Positions 54,099 to 64,000 of a DNA stretch of 64,000 nt are shown here, piece after piece (positions within the stretch are counted from its first letter, which is position 1; each line of letters starts with the position of its first letter). The stretch is from Siphonodentalium dalli (taxonomy: Eukaryota; Mollusca; Scaphopoda; Gadilida; Siphonodentaliidae). Both the position numbers and the translations under genes were made by a program. The stretch is taken from contig CP136064.1 of assembly GCA_032622095.1 (NCBI GenBank), positions 196,447,948 through 196,511,947 of the forward strand, written 5' to 3'. The notes beneath the pieces were generated by a model that was not told the DNA's origin, searched no databases, and saw nothing but the letters and a program-made list of their open reading frames with translations.

Positions 54099-54102
54099 TT
54101 GG

Positions 54103-54286
54103 TACAGTAATGCCCCAAATAATCGACTCCTTAACCACAGCAGAATTATTGGTAACCTTTCAGGATTTAGTCGGAAATATGGCTTGTTGCCATTCATCGG
54201 AACAAGCCATATTTCCGACTAAATCCTGAAAAGTTAACCATAATTCTGCTGTGGTTAAGGAGTCGATTATTTAGGGCATTACTGTA
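54103..54286. mobile_element. Palindromic TA-flanked MITE, copy 3 (short loop)
   Basis: 54105-54284, about 180 bp, TA on both sides. The central AGCTCTC loop of the other copies is missing, so the arms meet near ATCGGAACAAGCC. It begins 6 bp after the stop codon of the PLEKHM1-like gene, so it probably lies in the 3' untranslated region and would fold into a long hairpin in the transcript. Confidence 0.85.
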
Positions 54287-54389
54287 CACTGAGGCCGAAC
54301 AAAGTCAGTTTCTCAGGCTTATTTTAAGGCTTAAAATTAAAATAGGTGTTTACCCATAGGCCAATATAAAAAATATGCTAGATTCTCAT

Positions 54390-54800
54390 ACCCATTTAAC
54401 CCTATTTTTGGTCCCCACCTCAAACTTTTGTCCCCAAAAAAATCATGGTCCGATGATTTTCAACGGAGTTATGCCCCTTTTTAGACTTAGAAATCGCTGT
54501 TTTCATGGTAACTTGAACAAAATTGAACAGAATATCTTGATATTTGGTATGTGTTTCACATTTGGGAAGACGCAGGCCAATTTCGAATTTGGTCACGATC
54601 CGATGTATTTTGATGGAGTTATGCCCCTTCTTCAACTTAGAAAGTGCTGTTTTCGTGTGTTCCACATATTAACTTGAGCAATATTCAACAGACTTTCTTC
54701 ATATTTGGCACTTGGTTCTCATTTGAGAAGTTGCAGTCCAACTTCTATTTTATTCCATTTAGAAATAACATTGTTGTTGTCTAAATGATAAATTGAGCAT
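54390..54800 (+). repeat. Repeat with GGAGTTATGCCCCTT
   Basis: Two units (ATGATTTTCAACGGAGTTAT at about 54453, TATTTTGATGGAGTTATGCC at about 54606) with TTGATATTTGGTATGTG and AGACTTAGAAA. ORFs at 54375 and 54420 are repeat products. Downstream of the stop codon of the gene. Confidence 0.65.
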
Positions 54801-55119
54801 TCTTCAAAAGAATCTGATACTTGATACTTGATACTTGTGGCTCACCTTTGAGATTATGCAGGTCATCGTCTTGTTTGAGTTAAATTTTGCCAGAATTTGA
54901 ATTTAATTGTTTGTTCTTAAAAAAGCCAATGTCCCAAAAAGCCACCCCGATTCAGGGGACGTGGGGTCTGCGACCTTTATTTCATTTGGATAATTATGAG
55001 GTAAACTTTTTTTTCTCATGTCTTAACCTTCAAAGTACATTGCAATGAACAATTAATCAGTCTATTTCAATTAAATTGGGCAATTTAAATCACATTGTAT
55101 TGTATAGAACTGACCATGA

Positions 55120-55342
55120 CCATTTAAAATATACATTGGAAGGGTCTATTATTCTTCTGGAGAGGTGCTCTTATAAAATGAGCAGCCAGCAGACAACAGG
55201 CAGACCAAAAGACAATGCAAATGCAGATGGATTCTTATACATGGCGGGAAATGTTCAGATAATAAGTTCGTTTGTTGAACTTATTATATGAATATTTCCT
55301 AAGGGAACTACTTGTCAATGAGTACTTAGTATAGAAGGGTCA
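55120..55342. mobile_element. TTAA element type 4, degenerate
   Basis: TTTAAAATATACATTGGAAG at the left, AGATAATAAGTTCGTTTGTT palindrome, right end CTTAGTATAGAAGGGTCAA. Confidence 0.55.
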
Positions 55343-55344
55343 AG

Positions 55345-55366
55345 AATAAATATAAAAAATAAACTT
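55345..55366 (+). terminator. Possible polyadenylation signals
   Basis: AATAAA at 55345 and again near 55360, 1.25 kb after the stop codon of the PLEKHM1-like gene. AATAAA is common in AT-rich sequence, so this is only a candidate. Confidence 0.2.
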
Positions 55367-55369
55367 CAC

Positions 55370-56221
55370 CGGCCCACCCCAATTTTCCAAAAGAGTTGGA
55401 TGAGAATTTAGTAATTTATTTATATTGGCCTAACCAAACACAAATCTCTCTGGTCAGTAAGGTACGAAGAAAATCTGTTTTATTTGTAATTTATTTCCTG
55501 CATTGTATTTTAATTTGTGAAGCTCTTATAATGCATTGAATTGTTTTGGGAAGTATTTTTAGTGACTCGATTTTTTAGGATGCAAAGAGGACAGGTTAAA
55601 CTGTCTTCAGATTTTATGGCGTCAAACCTACCCTTTTATTGATATCGGCCCAACATGCAGGAAAACATGCAAACAATCATCAGCAGTGACGACAGCTGCG
55701 AGCACTGATACAATTTATAGGCTTCGATTAAAATAAGTTCTTAAATAGCAAATAGGTTTCCGGGCAAATTCCGGCCCTTTGGTCTTAATGATGAATTAGC
55801 TGTGAGATAGTTTGGGATTGTCTCCGTAGATTGGCTATGCCTTGAGAATCAGTAGAGGTGTCGAATATATCAACCCTGGTTAAGTTGTCCTGTTAATTTG
55901 CTATGATATTGGTGGTACCTACTGAACTGTTATAATGCTGGTATGTCAAACTAATTCTGTTAATTTTATCTAAACTTGCTACGCCTTGAGAATCAGTAGA
56001 GGTGTCGAATATATCACCCCTGGTTAAGTGGTCCTGTTAATTTGCTATGATGTTGGTGGTTCCTGCTGAAATGCTATAATGCTGGTAGGTCAAACTAATT
56101 CCGTTAATTTTATCTAAACTTGTCATTTTCACGGTTTTTGGCTAATCTGAATTGAAGGCAGAGCAGAATGTCACCAATGTTACAGTAAAGTTTGTGCGGC
56201 TATTGATTTCAACTCGTTTGG
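55370..56221 (+). repeat. Diverged tandem duplication of about 120 bp
   Basis: TATGCCTTGAGAATCAGTAG (55836) to ATGCTGGTATGTCAAACTAA recurs at 55980-56100 (ACGCCTTGAGAATCAGTAGA ... GCTGGTAGGTCAAACTAATT). The rest of the stretch shows no features. Confidence 0.7.
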
Positions 56222-56438
56222 TACAGTGATGCCCTAATTAATCGACTCCTTAACCACAGCAGAATTGTGGGTAACTTTTCAGGATTTAGTCGGAAATATG
56301 GCTAGTTGCCATTCATCGGAAAGCTCTCAGTAAGAGCTTTCCGATGAATGGCAACAAGCCATATTTCTGACTAAATCCTGAAAAGTTACCCATAATTCTG
56401 CTGTGGTTAAGGAGTCGATTAATAAGGGCATTACTGTA
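56222..56438. mobile_element. Palindromic TA-flanked MITE, copy 4
   Basis: 56224-56436, 213 bp, CAGTGATGCCC to GGGCATTACTG, TA on both sides, arms nearly perfect, central AGCTCTCAGTAAGAGCT. Downstream of the gene. Confidence 0.85.
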
Positions 56439-56533
56439 GTGCCCACAATTGATTTGTCTTGTAAATCTGATGGAGAATTAATTGACACAGGCATTTTGCT
56501 AGGAGTTTCTTACGCATTGGTTGTGAAAATTAA

Positions 56534-56733
56534 CTGAACCCTTTCTGTATTAAATAGGTTGAACATATTATCTGAACATTTCCCACCAAAGAATATGAGT
56601 CCTGCACTTTTATTATCTTTCCGTCATTCTGTTCTCTGCTCATTTATCTGAACATTCCTTCAATAAATTATGGACTCTTCCAATTTATACTCTTTTAACT
56701 GAGGGTAAAATCCATTTAGTATTGAAAGGGTTA
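56534..56733. mobile_element. TTAA element type 4, rearranged
   Basis: TGAACCCTTTCTGTATTAAAT to TTTAGTATTGAAAGGG + TTAA, with the interior in the opposite orientation (ATTATCTGAACATTTCCCACC first). Confidence 0.55.
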
Positions 56734-56956
56734 ATCTGGTAGTTTCATTGGAATTCATCAGGATACACTGATAAATGATTAGTGTATATTTGGCAATACT
56801 GTTTTTATTTCCACTACTTTTGATTACGGCCATACTTGGGCTGACAAACTGATTTATAAACTTTGTTTGGCTTATTTGAGTGATCGATGTTATTTCAGTG
56901 CATAATAATGTATTCAAAATGATAATGGGCATTTTACTTATTTTGAGCATTATATA

Positions 56957-57296
56957 TAGAGGATCTCACATGAGTTTCTATTTTATACGGAATTTATCAA
57001 CCGAGTTCACTAAATTCGATTTGAGCCGAGGTTTACCGAGGCTCAAATAGAATTTAGAGGACGACGTTGATAAATTACGTATAAAATAGGACGAGTGTGA
57101 GATACCTTTTATCACATGATCAAATAAACCCGAAGCAACGCGAAATATTCATCGAAAACAACAATTATAAACTACAGCGATCGCAAGTTATTTGAAGAAC
57201 GCCGTGACGTCATCGCACGCGCTGATATTAAACGTGTCTATTACCGATAATTATGAAACTGCTTTTATGGTAAAATTATGTGATAAATATCATTAT
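56957..57296. mobile_element. Large foldback repeat, copy 2
   Basis: Same layout as 12757-13090 with high identity: the hairpin 56960-57106, TGACGTCA at 57205-57212, and the closing AAATTATGTGATAA. Lies outside the recognised coding part of the gene. Confidence 0.75.
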
Positions 57297-57297
57297 T

Positions 57298-57834
57298 ATA
57301 GCCTGGTTTGACTGTTTGAATAGGAAAAATGTTAATGCGGGAGGGCAAAAAATAAGATTTTTTTTCATTATTGCCTCAACAGTTAACGAACTGGAACTTT
57401 AAGCAAATTTCACAGGATTTTTAAAATATAATTTTTTTAAAACTCTGGAGAACTATCCTTGTCTTATTTTTATTTTTTGAAAACGGTACCATTTATTTCA
57501 ATTATTAAAAAAATCAGGTGAGGAATTTCTTTCCATAAAACAGTTTTAAATCATAGAAATCAAGTTGAAAGCAAAAGAAAAACTCTTCCATCAACTAATT
57601 CCCTTCCAAGCCTTGAAATAGTGTGCCTGTCATTTGCAGAATGAGGTCCCCAGAGGGTGAATTTAGTGATGCTACCCCGCATACTGCAAATGACAGGCAC
57701 ACTATTTCAAGGCTTGTTCCCTTGCCACATGCTTAATATTTTAACTAACATATGTATAAACCAGTTAATAAATAGTTTTATGTTTTTTATAACATGGGGA
57801 AAAAGTTGTAGGAGGGGTTCGTAAACCAGGCTAT
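57298..57834. mobile_element. Element with TAGCCTGGTTT ends containing another element
   Basis: TAGCCTGGTTTGAC at 57298 and GTAAACCAGGCTA at 57821. Inside, GGGAGGGCAAAAAATAAG at the left and GGGGAAAAAGTTGTAGG at the right. The AGGTCCCCAGAGGG element 57609-57714 is nested within. Confidence 0.55.
57602..57721. mobile_element. AGGTCCCCAGAGGG foldback element, internally deleted
   Basis: CAAGCCTTGAAATAGTGTG to CACTATTTCAAGGCTTG with only the left AGGTCCCCAGAGGG block. Flanks TTCCCTT on both sides. Confidence 0.7.
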
Positions 57835-59080
57835 TTAAAGGCACCAGCGGCGTTCGTTGCAGAAATATTTCTATTTGTCCAAATCGCCATCAACAGAAGG
57901 AACACCAAAATATATACAGTTCCGCTCATATGCCAAACATAATCAGTGCATAAATAGTATATTGTCGTCAAGACGTACGATGGTGGTGTACGTAAACAAG
58001 AGACTGCTCGTGTTACAGAAGTTGTGCTTCTGTTTACATAACACAGCACAATTCTATTGGTTAATCACATAAAAATGATATAAACGCTCTTCATTATTTC
58101 CATATCGGGAAAACAGTAACAAATAACACTCTTTATGTTTACCATATCCGGATCTAAAACGTAACGTTTTTTGCTTTTGTTTACATAACAAAGGGGAAAA
58201 AATTGACAATAACTTACTGTTAATGCCATATTTCTGATTGGCATAAGAACAAAGTCTGTCTATATTTTACTATTCTTTCCGTTTATGGTGGTTTTTGATG
58301 GAGGTGAATATTTTAACAGCATACCCACCGCCAACGACGCCCGTATCTTTAATTGCTGTTGCCGTATGTGATTTTTAAATTCAATTTCAAATTTACACCC
58401 AAAAACGAACAAATTCCCATACCATATCCTAAAACATGGTACTCCTAAGAGATTATGAAGTCAACAACAATATATGTGCCTGCTTTACATCATGGTAGTA
58501 TACAACATACATGGCGTAAAGCAGGCGCACAAGGGTGTGGAGGGGGTGGGGCAACAGAGCATGTTACAAGCCCCGACGTAAGATGAATATTAGAAGTTTG
58601 TAATGTAAAAATAAATGCCAATCTGAGAAGCTCTGAATAATATCCCCTTTGCTATTGGCTTTGTAACACATAGGAATTATTTGTCATATTCAGATTTTCA
58701 TACTTCGGACAATGTCATTCATGTTCTATATTTTTTCTCCCATCACTTCCCAGTTAGGAAATCCTAATTTGCATAATTTATGTCTGTACCTGATTAACTA
58801 TGGTAGAGATATATGAAAATTTATGGAATGTCCAACATCATTTCATCATATGACCCATCTCCAAGTAACATGAAAATCTATTTTTAATAAGCGTTCCAAT
58901 TTTAAACAATGTGGAGTGTGCTTAATAACACAGCTGCCTTATTCATAAGCATCGGCTTTCTGCTAAACCGAGGTAAAAATGAAATTCTGTCAGACATTTT
59001 CACACCTTGTATTTTATCCTTCCTGCTGCTGGCAACGGCGTTTATTGTAGTGACAACTGTGTATATCTGTGTACTTCATG
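57835..59080. other. Intergenic sequence without recognised genes
   Basis: A small inverted pair, GTGCCTGCTTTACATCATGG (58478) and CATGGCGTAAAGCAGGCGC (58511), forms a hairpin. Two overlapping ORFs of about 70 codons at 57831-58072 have no supporting context. Confidence 0.4.
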
Positions 59081-59165
59081 TACATTAATGCCCTATATAA
59101 TCGACTTCTTAACCACAGCAGAATTATGGATAACTTTTCAGAATTTAGTTGGAAATATGGTGTTT
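59081..59165. mobile_element. Half copy of the palindromic MITE
   Basis: Only the left arm survives (ATTAATGCCC ... CAGAATTTAGTTGGAAATATGG). The loop and right arm are absent and unrelated sequence follows. Confidence 0.7.
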
Positions 59166-59240
59166 ACTTATTCAGGAAATATACGCATTTTAAATCTACT
59201 ATTAATTTCTTATTTCATGGAGGATAATCATGTTTTTATG

Positions 59241-59643
59241 TTAACCCTTTACCCAACAGAACGGCCCTGTGCCAATGCATTCTCTTATATATGCGAGTCG
59301 ACCATAGGTCGCCTCGCATATATAACAGAATGCATTGGCTTAACACAGCATTAAAAATTATAAAATTGTTAAAGAATGTAAGAAAAAATGGTAAAAAGTG
59401 TTAAAAAAAGTTTTTTTTTAGGCCAATGCATTCTCTTATATATGCGAGGCGACCTATGGTCGACTCGCATATATAAGAGAATGCATTGGCACAGGGCATA
59501 ACTGTAACTATCACAATGTGGTCACGGAGCCGGTTCCAATGATACCCATATGTGTATGGTTCTATTGAGACAGACCGAAGATAATTTAGGCTGTTGAAGC
59601 TTTATTTGGCCGGTTTTGGCCGGTTTGTTGGGTAAAGGGTTAA
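59241..59643. mobile_element. TTAA element type 1, complete
   Basis: 59245-59639, TTAA on both sides, two hairpins, GGCCGGTTTTGGCCGG near the right end. Nearly identical to the copies at 10108 and 41793, which suggests recent activity. Confidence 0.8.
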
Positions 59644-59990
59644 TGTTTGCTGTATATAATTATGTAATGATGCTGCACTAAATTTTATTTTTGCTCTTAT
59701 GTACAACATTTCTGTGCAATATTTTATAACATGCTGTGATTCCTTAAAAGGTCTTAAAATAGTCCATAAAATAATCCTATATTTTATCATGAATTTGAGT
59801 TTGAGTTATTTCTCACCAGCCCCTTCTGCTGTGATTTTGATCATTTGCTATGTCTAGCATAGACTTAGGATTGCATAATTTATTACCAATTTACATGATA
59901 TTGTATGTACTGAATAATTTTTAAACCTCACAATATGATTGTTATACACCACTTTTTCAATCACTAACATAAAGCCTGATTGATGAATAT

Positions 59991-60232
59991 TAATCCATCC
60001 ATTAATGGATCTTCCAGAAATTTTGTAAAAACCCTGTGCCAATGCATTCTCTTATCTATGCAAGTCTCCCATAGGGAGCCTCACATATCTAAGAATGCAT
60101 TGGCCAAACAATAGTTACCTTGTCGTTTTTGTATATGCGGGGCTCCCTATATGAGACTCACATATATAATAGAATGCACTGGCACATGATCTTTAATGCT
60201 GCACCAGCATGGCTCCCACATGAAAGGATTAA
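59991..60232. mobile_element. TTAA element type 2, degenerate
   Basis: TTAATCCATCCATTAATGGAT at the left and CCACATGAAAGGATTAA at the right. Two decayed hairpins (CTCTTATCTATGCAAG; TATGCGGGGCTCCC). Confidence 0.7.
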
Positions 60233-60239
60233 CACAAAT

Positions 60240-61019
60240 AACAAAGCAATCTTTTTTTTCTCCTGTAGCTTTTGCCCCCACTGAATTTATCAACCGCAAA
60301 TGTAGAATGTACATATTGAGGAATTAACAATTTTGACAAAAGCTTGATGCAGTCAATGTTAAGGTATATGGTGTGGAGGTATGTCAAATTAATTACTCTC
60401 TTTCATGGTGACATACACCAAGGACCCCAATGGTCCCAGTGCAATTAGTTCTAGTGTTTATACCATTTGGAAGCAATGTTCCTAGTCTTTAATCTGAGTA
60501 ATATTAAAACATTGGCCTATTGTAAAAAATAAATATTAATACAAACACTATTATGAAAAGCACAAATCAATGTAAATAATAAAATAACATCCATCTGCAT
60601 GAAATATATATGACAAGTTTTCATTTAGGAGATGATTTTTCACAGTAACATAACATTTTGGGTTCTAATACCCTAGAACTACCATAAATGACATAATTGT
60701 CATTCCACCCACCAACCATATGGCGACAAATGTTGTTAAATCCATTGGTCCTCCCTAATCAATCTACAGCTGTCTCGATGCCTTCATGATTGTAAGGGCT
60801 TGTACATCCAGATCATCTGTCAGTGACCTGGAAGACTGAAATGCTCAGCAAAAATGGCTTATCCATATCAAGACAAATGTCCCTCAAATGTCAGGTGAAT
60901 CTCTTCCCCTCCAATTGTCTTCATGCATCACTGACATACTCTTCCTGTTACATTACATAAATCATATACTGGTATCACGATTCGCTTGAATAATAATAAA
61001 TGTTAAGTTTATTAGGTCA
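60240..61019. other. No feature recognised
   Basis: AT-rich; no recurring repeat and no exon I can support. Confidence 0.4.
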
Positions 61020-61124
61020 TTGTAAGTTTATATGCCAGGCTCCCTGTTGGACTCGCATATATAAGAGAGTGCACAAGCAGAGTCTTTCAATGCCGCACCT
61101 CCCATAATGAAAGTGTTGAATAAC
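61020..61124. mobile_element. Right-end fragment of a TTAA type-2 element
   Basis: GCCAGGCTCCCTG, right hairpin arm TCGCATATATAAGAG, then AATGCCGCACCTCCC and ATAATGAAAGTGTTGAA. Directly precedes the candidate exon at 61142. Confidence 0.6.
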
Positions 61125-61141
61125 CATTGCTTTTGTTTTCA

Positions 61142-61316
61142 GATTGAACATGAGGTAATAATCAATCCATTTAATTACATGCATGCAACAGGTACCAGTA
61201 GACTGGAATTAGTTTCAATTCATGGACATTATTACCCTGATGAGCCTGCACACTCAGTAACCATCCACTGCTCCCTGGGGACAGGAGGTACAGCCACAAT
61301 GTGGCTACCATACTGA
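61142..61316 (+). CDS. Candidate terminal exon of an unrecognised gene
   Basis: After a strong acceptor (TTTTGTTTTCAG) an open frame reads IEHEVIINPFNYMHATGTSR, LELVSIHGHYYPDEPAHSVT and IHCSLGTGGTATMWLPY then TGA. The wording is rich in His, Tyr and Gly, is not low-complexity, and does not belong to a repeat I can see. Phase 0 does not fit the PLEKHM1-like exon P, so if real it ends a different gene with its other exons between 54 and 61 kb or unseen. I do not recognise the family. Confidence 0.4.
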
Positions 61317-61369
61317 CAAGACCTTTCACTACTCATAATCATATACCCTTGTTATACGCCCGTTTGAAA

Positions 61370-63060
61370 AAACGCTTGTATTATGTAAATGGGTTGTCCA
61401 GCCATCCGTCCATCCACTTTTGGTTTCCGGATGATAACTTTAGATTGAATCGAGTGAACTGAACCAAATTTGGTATGTTAGCTTATCACACCAAAATACA
61501 GATCAAGTTCGTATATGGGTTTCGTCCGCATGATTTTGACTGAGTTATTTCCCTTTTTCGACTTAGATTTGACCTGATTTGCGGTTTCCGGATGATAACT
61601 TTAGATATAATTTGGTATACAGATAAAGTTCAAATATGGGTTCTGTCTACATGATTTTGCAGGTCAAGTTCGAATTTGAGTCCGATCCGACCATTTTTGC
61701 CAGAGGATTTTTTGGTCTGAAAATAGCCGAAAATAAAAAAAAATATATATATTTTGGTAATTTTGGTTGCCCCACTCTACTCCAGAAATGGGCGTATTAT
61801 GCCACGCCCCGATGGCGTGCTCTTGTTAACGCATGGGGTGGTGCGAATCAAACACAGTACAAGAGACCAGACCAGCAGCAGGGTACAAACTCATCTTGAT
61901 GTGTTGACGGCAAAGACAAGTCCGACGAGCTGACCGCGGAGTTCCAGGTTACTTACCAGTAAGATATCATTTGTCACTTTTGTACAGACAAAACAAAATC
62001 TTCAACTTTGAGCTACTACATTTGAACCCCAAACGCTTTCCTTCCTCTGAGTTGATTATTTCAACTATTGAGGTATGTGGTGACAGGGTGTCTGGGGATG
62101 TAACCCCCCTAATTTCGATAAAAAAAATCAATAAATTGCATGCCTGACCAGGCATCACACAACATTTTTTGGAAATTTTACACCACATATACATGTAGGT
62201 TGTAATTGTTCTCATTGTTGGATGCCGCTTTGTTAAAAGAAAAAAAATGTTGAACATTTCTAAGTCAAAAAGGGTTAATAACTCCGTTAAAAAAACATTC
62301 CGTCATCTATATACATGTTGCACATCTCCAATATGTGGGTAACAATACTCTGAAGTTTCAAATATCTACAATCAAAACTGTAGGAGTTGATTACACCATT
62401 AAGGTACCCTCGTACAAAAAAATATAAAAAATGTTGAAAATTTCTAAGTCGAAAAGGGTTAATAACTCTGTAAAAAAATCTTTTTCCGTCATCTATATAC
62501 ATGTTGCACATCTCTATTATGTGGGTAACAATACTATGAAGTTTCAAAAATCTACGATCAAAACTGTAGGAGGAGTTGATTACACCATGAAGGTACCCTC
62601 GTACAGAAAATTATAAAAAATGTTGAAATTTTCTAAGTCGAAATAGTTAATAACTCTGTAAAAAAAAAATTCCATCATCTATATACATGTTGCACATCTT
62701 CAATATATGGCAACAATATCCTGAAGTTTCAAATCTCTAGGATGAAAACTGTAGGAGGAGTTGATTACACCATGAAGGTACCCTCATACTGAAAATTATA
62801 AAAAATGTTGAAATTTTCTAAGTCGAACAGGGTTAATAACTCCATCAAAAAATAATTTTTCCATCATCTATATACATGTTGCACATCTTCAATATATGGG
62901 CAACAATATTCTGAAGTTTCAAATCTGAGATGAAATCTGTAGGAGGAGATGATTACACCATGAAGGTACTCAAAAGTGTGAATGACGGCTAGACGAACGG
63001 ACGGACCGAGCCTGTTTCTATAGTCCCCCTTTTCTTTCAGAACGTCGGGGGACAATAAAT
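61370..63060 (-). repeat. Repeat complex with a 183-188-bp tandem array
   Basis: 61430-61690 holds AGGTCAAGTTCGAATTTG-type units. 62240-62960 holds four units of 183-188 bp, each with TTTCTAAGTCGAAAAGGG (complement of CCCTTTTCGACTTAGAAA), ATCTATATACATGTTGCACA, AAAACTGTAGGAG and GAAGGTACCCTCGTAC. It closes AACGTCGGGGGACAATAAA at 63041. ORFs at 61636-62616 are repeat products. Confidence 0.8.
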
Positions 63061-63369
63061 CCAACCCAATGCCCTACCCTCCACCCATGTCTGATAATAT
63101 TAAAGATTTTGACCAAAATGGTTATAAGGGATACGCACCTGTGTAAATTCATGGGATTGATGCACCTTGTCAGAAATATTATTTCAATTTTATTGTATAT
63201 ATCTAGAATTGTTCAATAATGTTTATTTTGTCATCTAAATAGCATAAATTAACAACAAAGAAAATAAATAGATAGCATGTAATTATTGAAATATTGAAAC
63301 GAGACTAAATAAATTGAGGTTACTCAAATAATTACTGACTGTCAAGATTTAAATAAAATAAATATGTGT

Positions 63370-63877
63370 TAAAGATGGATTATCTCTTTAAATAACAAAT
63401 TTGAAATAGTTGCGTGGGTATAAAATAATGAACTGAAGACCCCTGTCCGGAAAGGCTTCTTTATTTTATTTTGAATATTTTATTGGGACCGTTTATTTGT
63501 CTATTTTTAGAACAGACCATTCGGGTGATACCATATATCGATATAGAGTATTAGGCTGTTCCTATGGCTATGTACCGAACGTCAAATGTCCCAAATTGAT
63601 TGGTTGTATTGTTTTATTACATAGTTATAAGCGATAATGAGTATAATTAACGTTCATTTGTGAAAAAATTACACAATAAAATTTTTGGTCTCTGTTAACA
63701 GTAACCACTATTGTTCGTTAGTTATACAACCACACCTTTTTAGACCAGAAAATATTCAAAATAAATTAATATTAATCGATAGAAGCATTTCCGGACAGGA
63801 GTCTTCGATTCAGATCTAATATTTTATACCCCGGTAACTATATAATAGATGTTTACAAAGAGATAATCCACCTTTAT
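63370..63877. mobile_element. Element with long inverted repeats at the right edge
   Basis: AAAGATGGATTATCTCTTTA (63371) pairs with AAAGAGATAATCCACCTTTA (63857-63876). CCTGTCCGGAAAGGCTTC (63442) pairs with GAAGCATTTCCGGACAGG (63783). About 100 bp of each arm match with gaps. Confidence 0.7.
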
Positions 63878-64000
63878 AAATATAGATGCTAGATGTTACT
63901 TACATGTATAAAAGTGTTATCACAATACATCCAGATACTCGCCCTGGTGCCTTTTTAAAAATTGCTAGAAACCACATTCAACAAAAAAAAATAGGTTTAT

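Noticed and set aside
1-64000. tRNA, rRNA or other structured RNA genes
   Set aside because: No tRNA-like A/B box pair with a foldable cloverleaf and no rRNA stretch was recognised by eye; a tRNA and Rfam scan would be decisive.

Overview
This is AT-rich, intron-rich animal DNA. It looks like a marine invertebrate and most likely a bivalve mollusc. That guess rests on arrays of roughly 160-185 bp units with phrases such as GGTCAAGTTCGAATTTGGG, on a repeat beginning ACCCCCCCGCAACGAAG, and on the very dense load of miniature elements. No ribosomal, mitochondrial or other species-diagnostic gene is present, so the clade is an inference.

The only host gene I can reconstruct with confidence runs on the + strand from 9217 (first recognised exon) to a stop codon at 54096-54098. 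Sixteen exons with canonical acceptors and GT donors in matching phase spell about 1,060 codons: an N-terminal RUN domain, a long serine-rich acidic linker, and a C-terminal cysteine-rich Rubicon-homology (zf-RING_9 type) domain. Wording in both domains (SALEAVFLHGL, DVGRCR, IVHNWDFKKYA, CSQKGFICEIC) identifies a PLEKHM1-type late-endosome/lysosome and autophagosome fusion adaptor. The start codon lies upstream and was not found. No exon coding for a PH domain could be recognised, although vertebrate PLEKHM1 has two. A possible terminal exon of a different gene lies at 61142-61316.

Most of the rest is mobile DNA. 1-8.3 kb holds dispersed repeats, an intact hAT-type nonautonomous element (1803-3245, 8-bp target duplication), a ~163-bp tandem array and one unrecognised ORF. 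9.2-54 kb is the gene, with introns filled by at least four families of TTAA-flanked elements ending in CCC...GGG, near-perfect 180-215-bp palindromes, hAT-like and PIF/Harbinger-like elements, a LINE 3' end, and tandem arrays. 37422-41523 is a TTAA element that has itself received a 3.7-kb transposon (CAA target duplication, inverted ends, subterminal repeats). That transposon encodes a frameshifted protein with a FEN/XPG-like PIN nuclease and a TSO1/lin-54-like CXC domain. 54-64 kb is again mostly repeats, with a second copy of a large palindromic element, a 183-188-bp array and a long-inverted-repeat element at the right edge.

Observations I would check first: (a) the 3.7-kb nuclease/CXC transposon, where no DDE transposase is visible; (b) one hairpin module, about 30 copies, shared by TTAA elements with three different kinds of ends and carrying CCAAT and TATATAAG in its arms; (c) an exon of the PLEKHM1-like gene present three times in tandem, with a 213-bp palindrome inserted about 20 bp before the functional acceptor; (d) an 83-bp tandem duplication across another exon/intron boundary; (e) one core phrase (GGAGTTAT, a C/T run, then GACTTAGAA) recurring in otherwise different tandem-repeat families.
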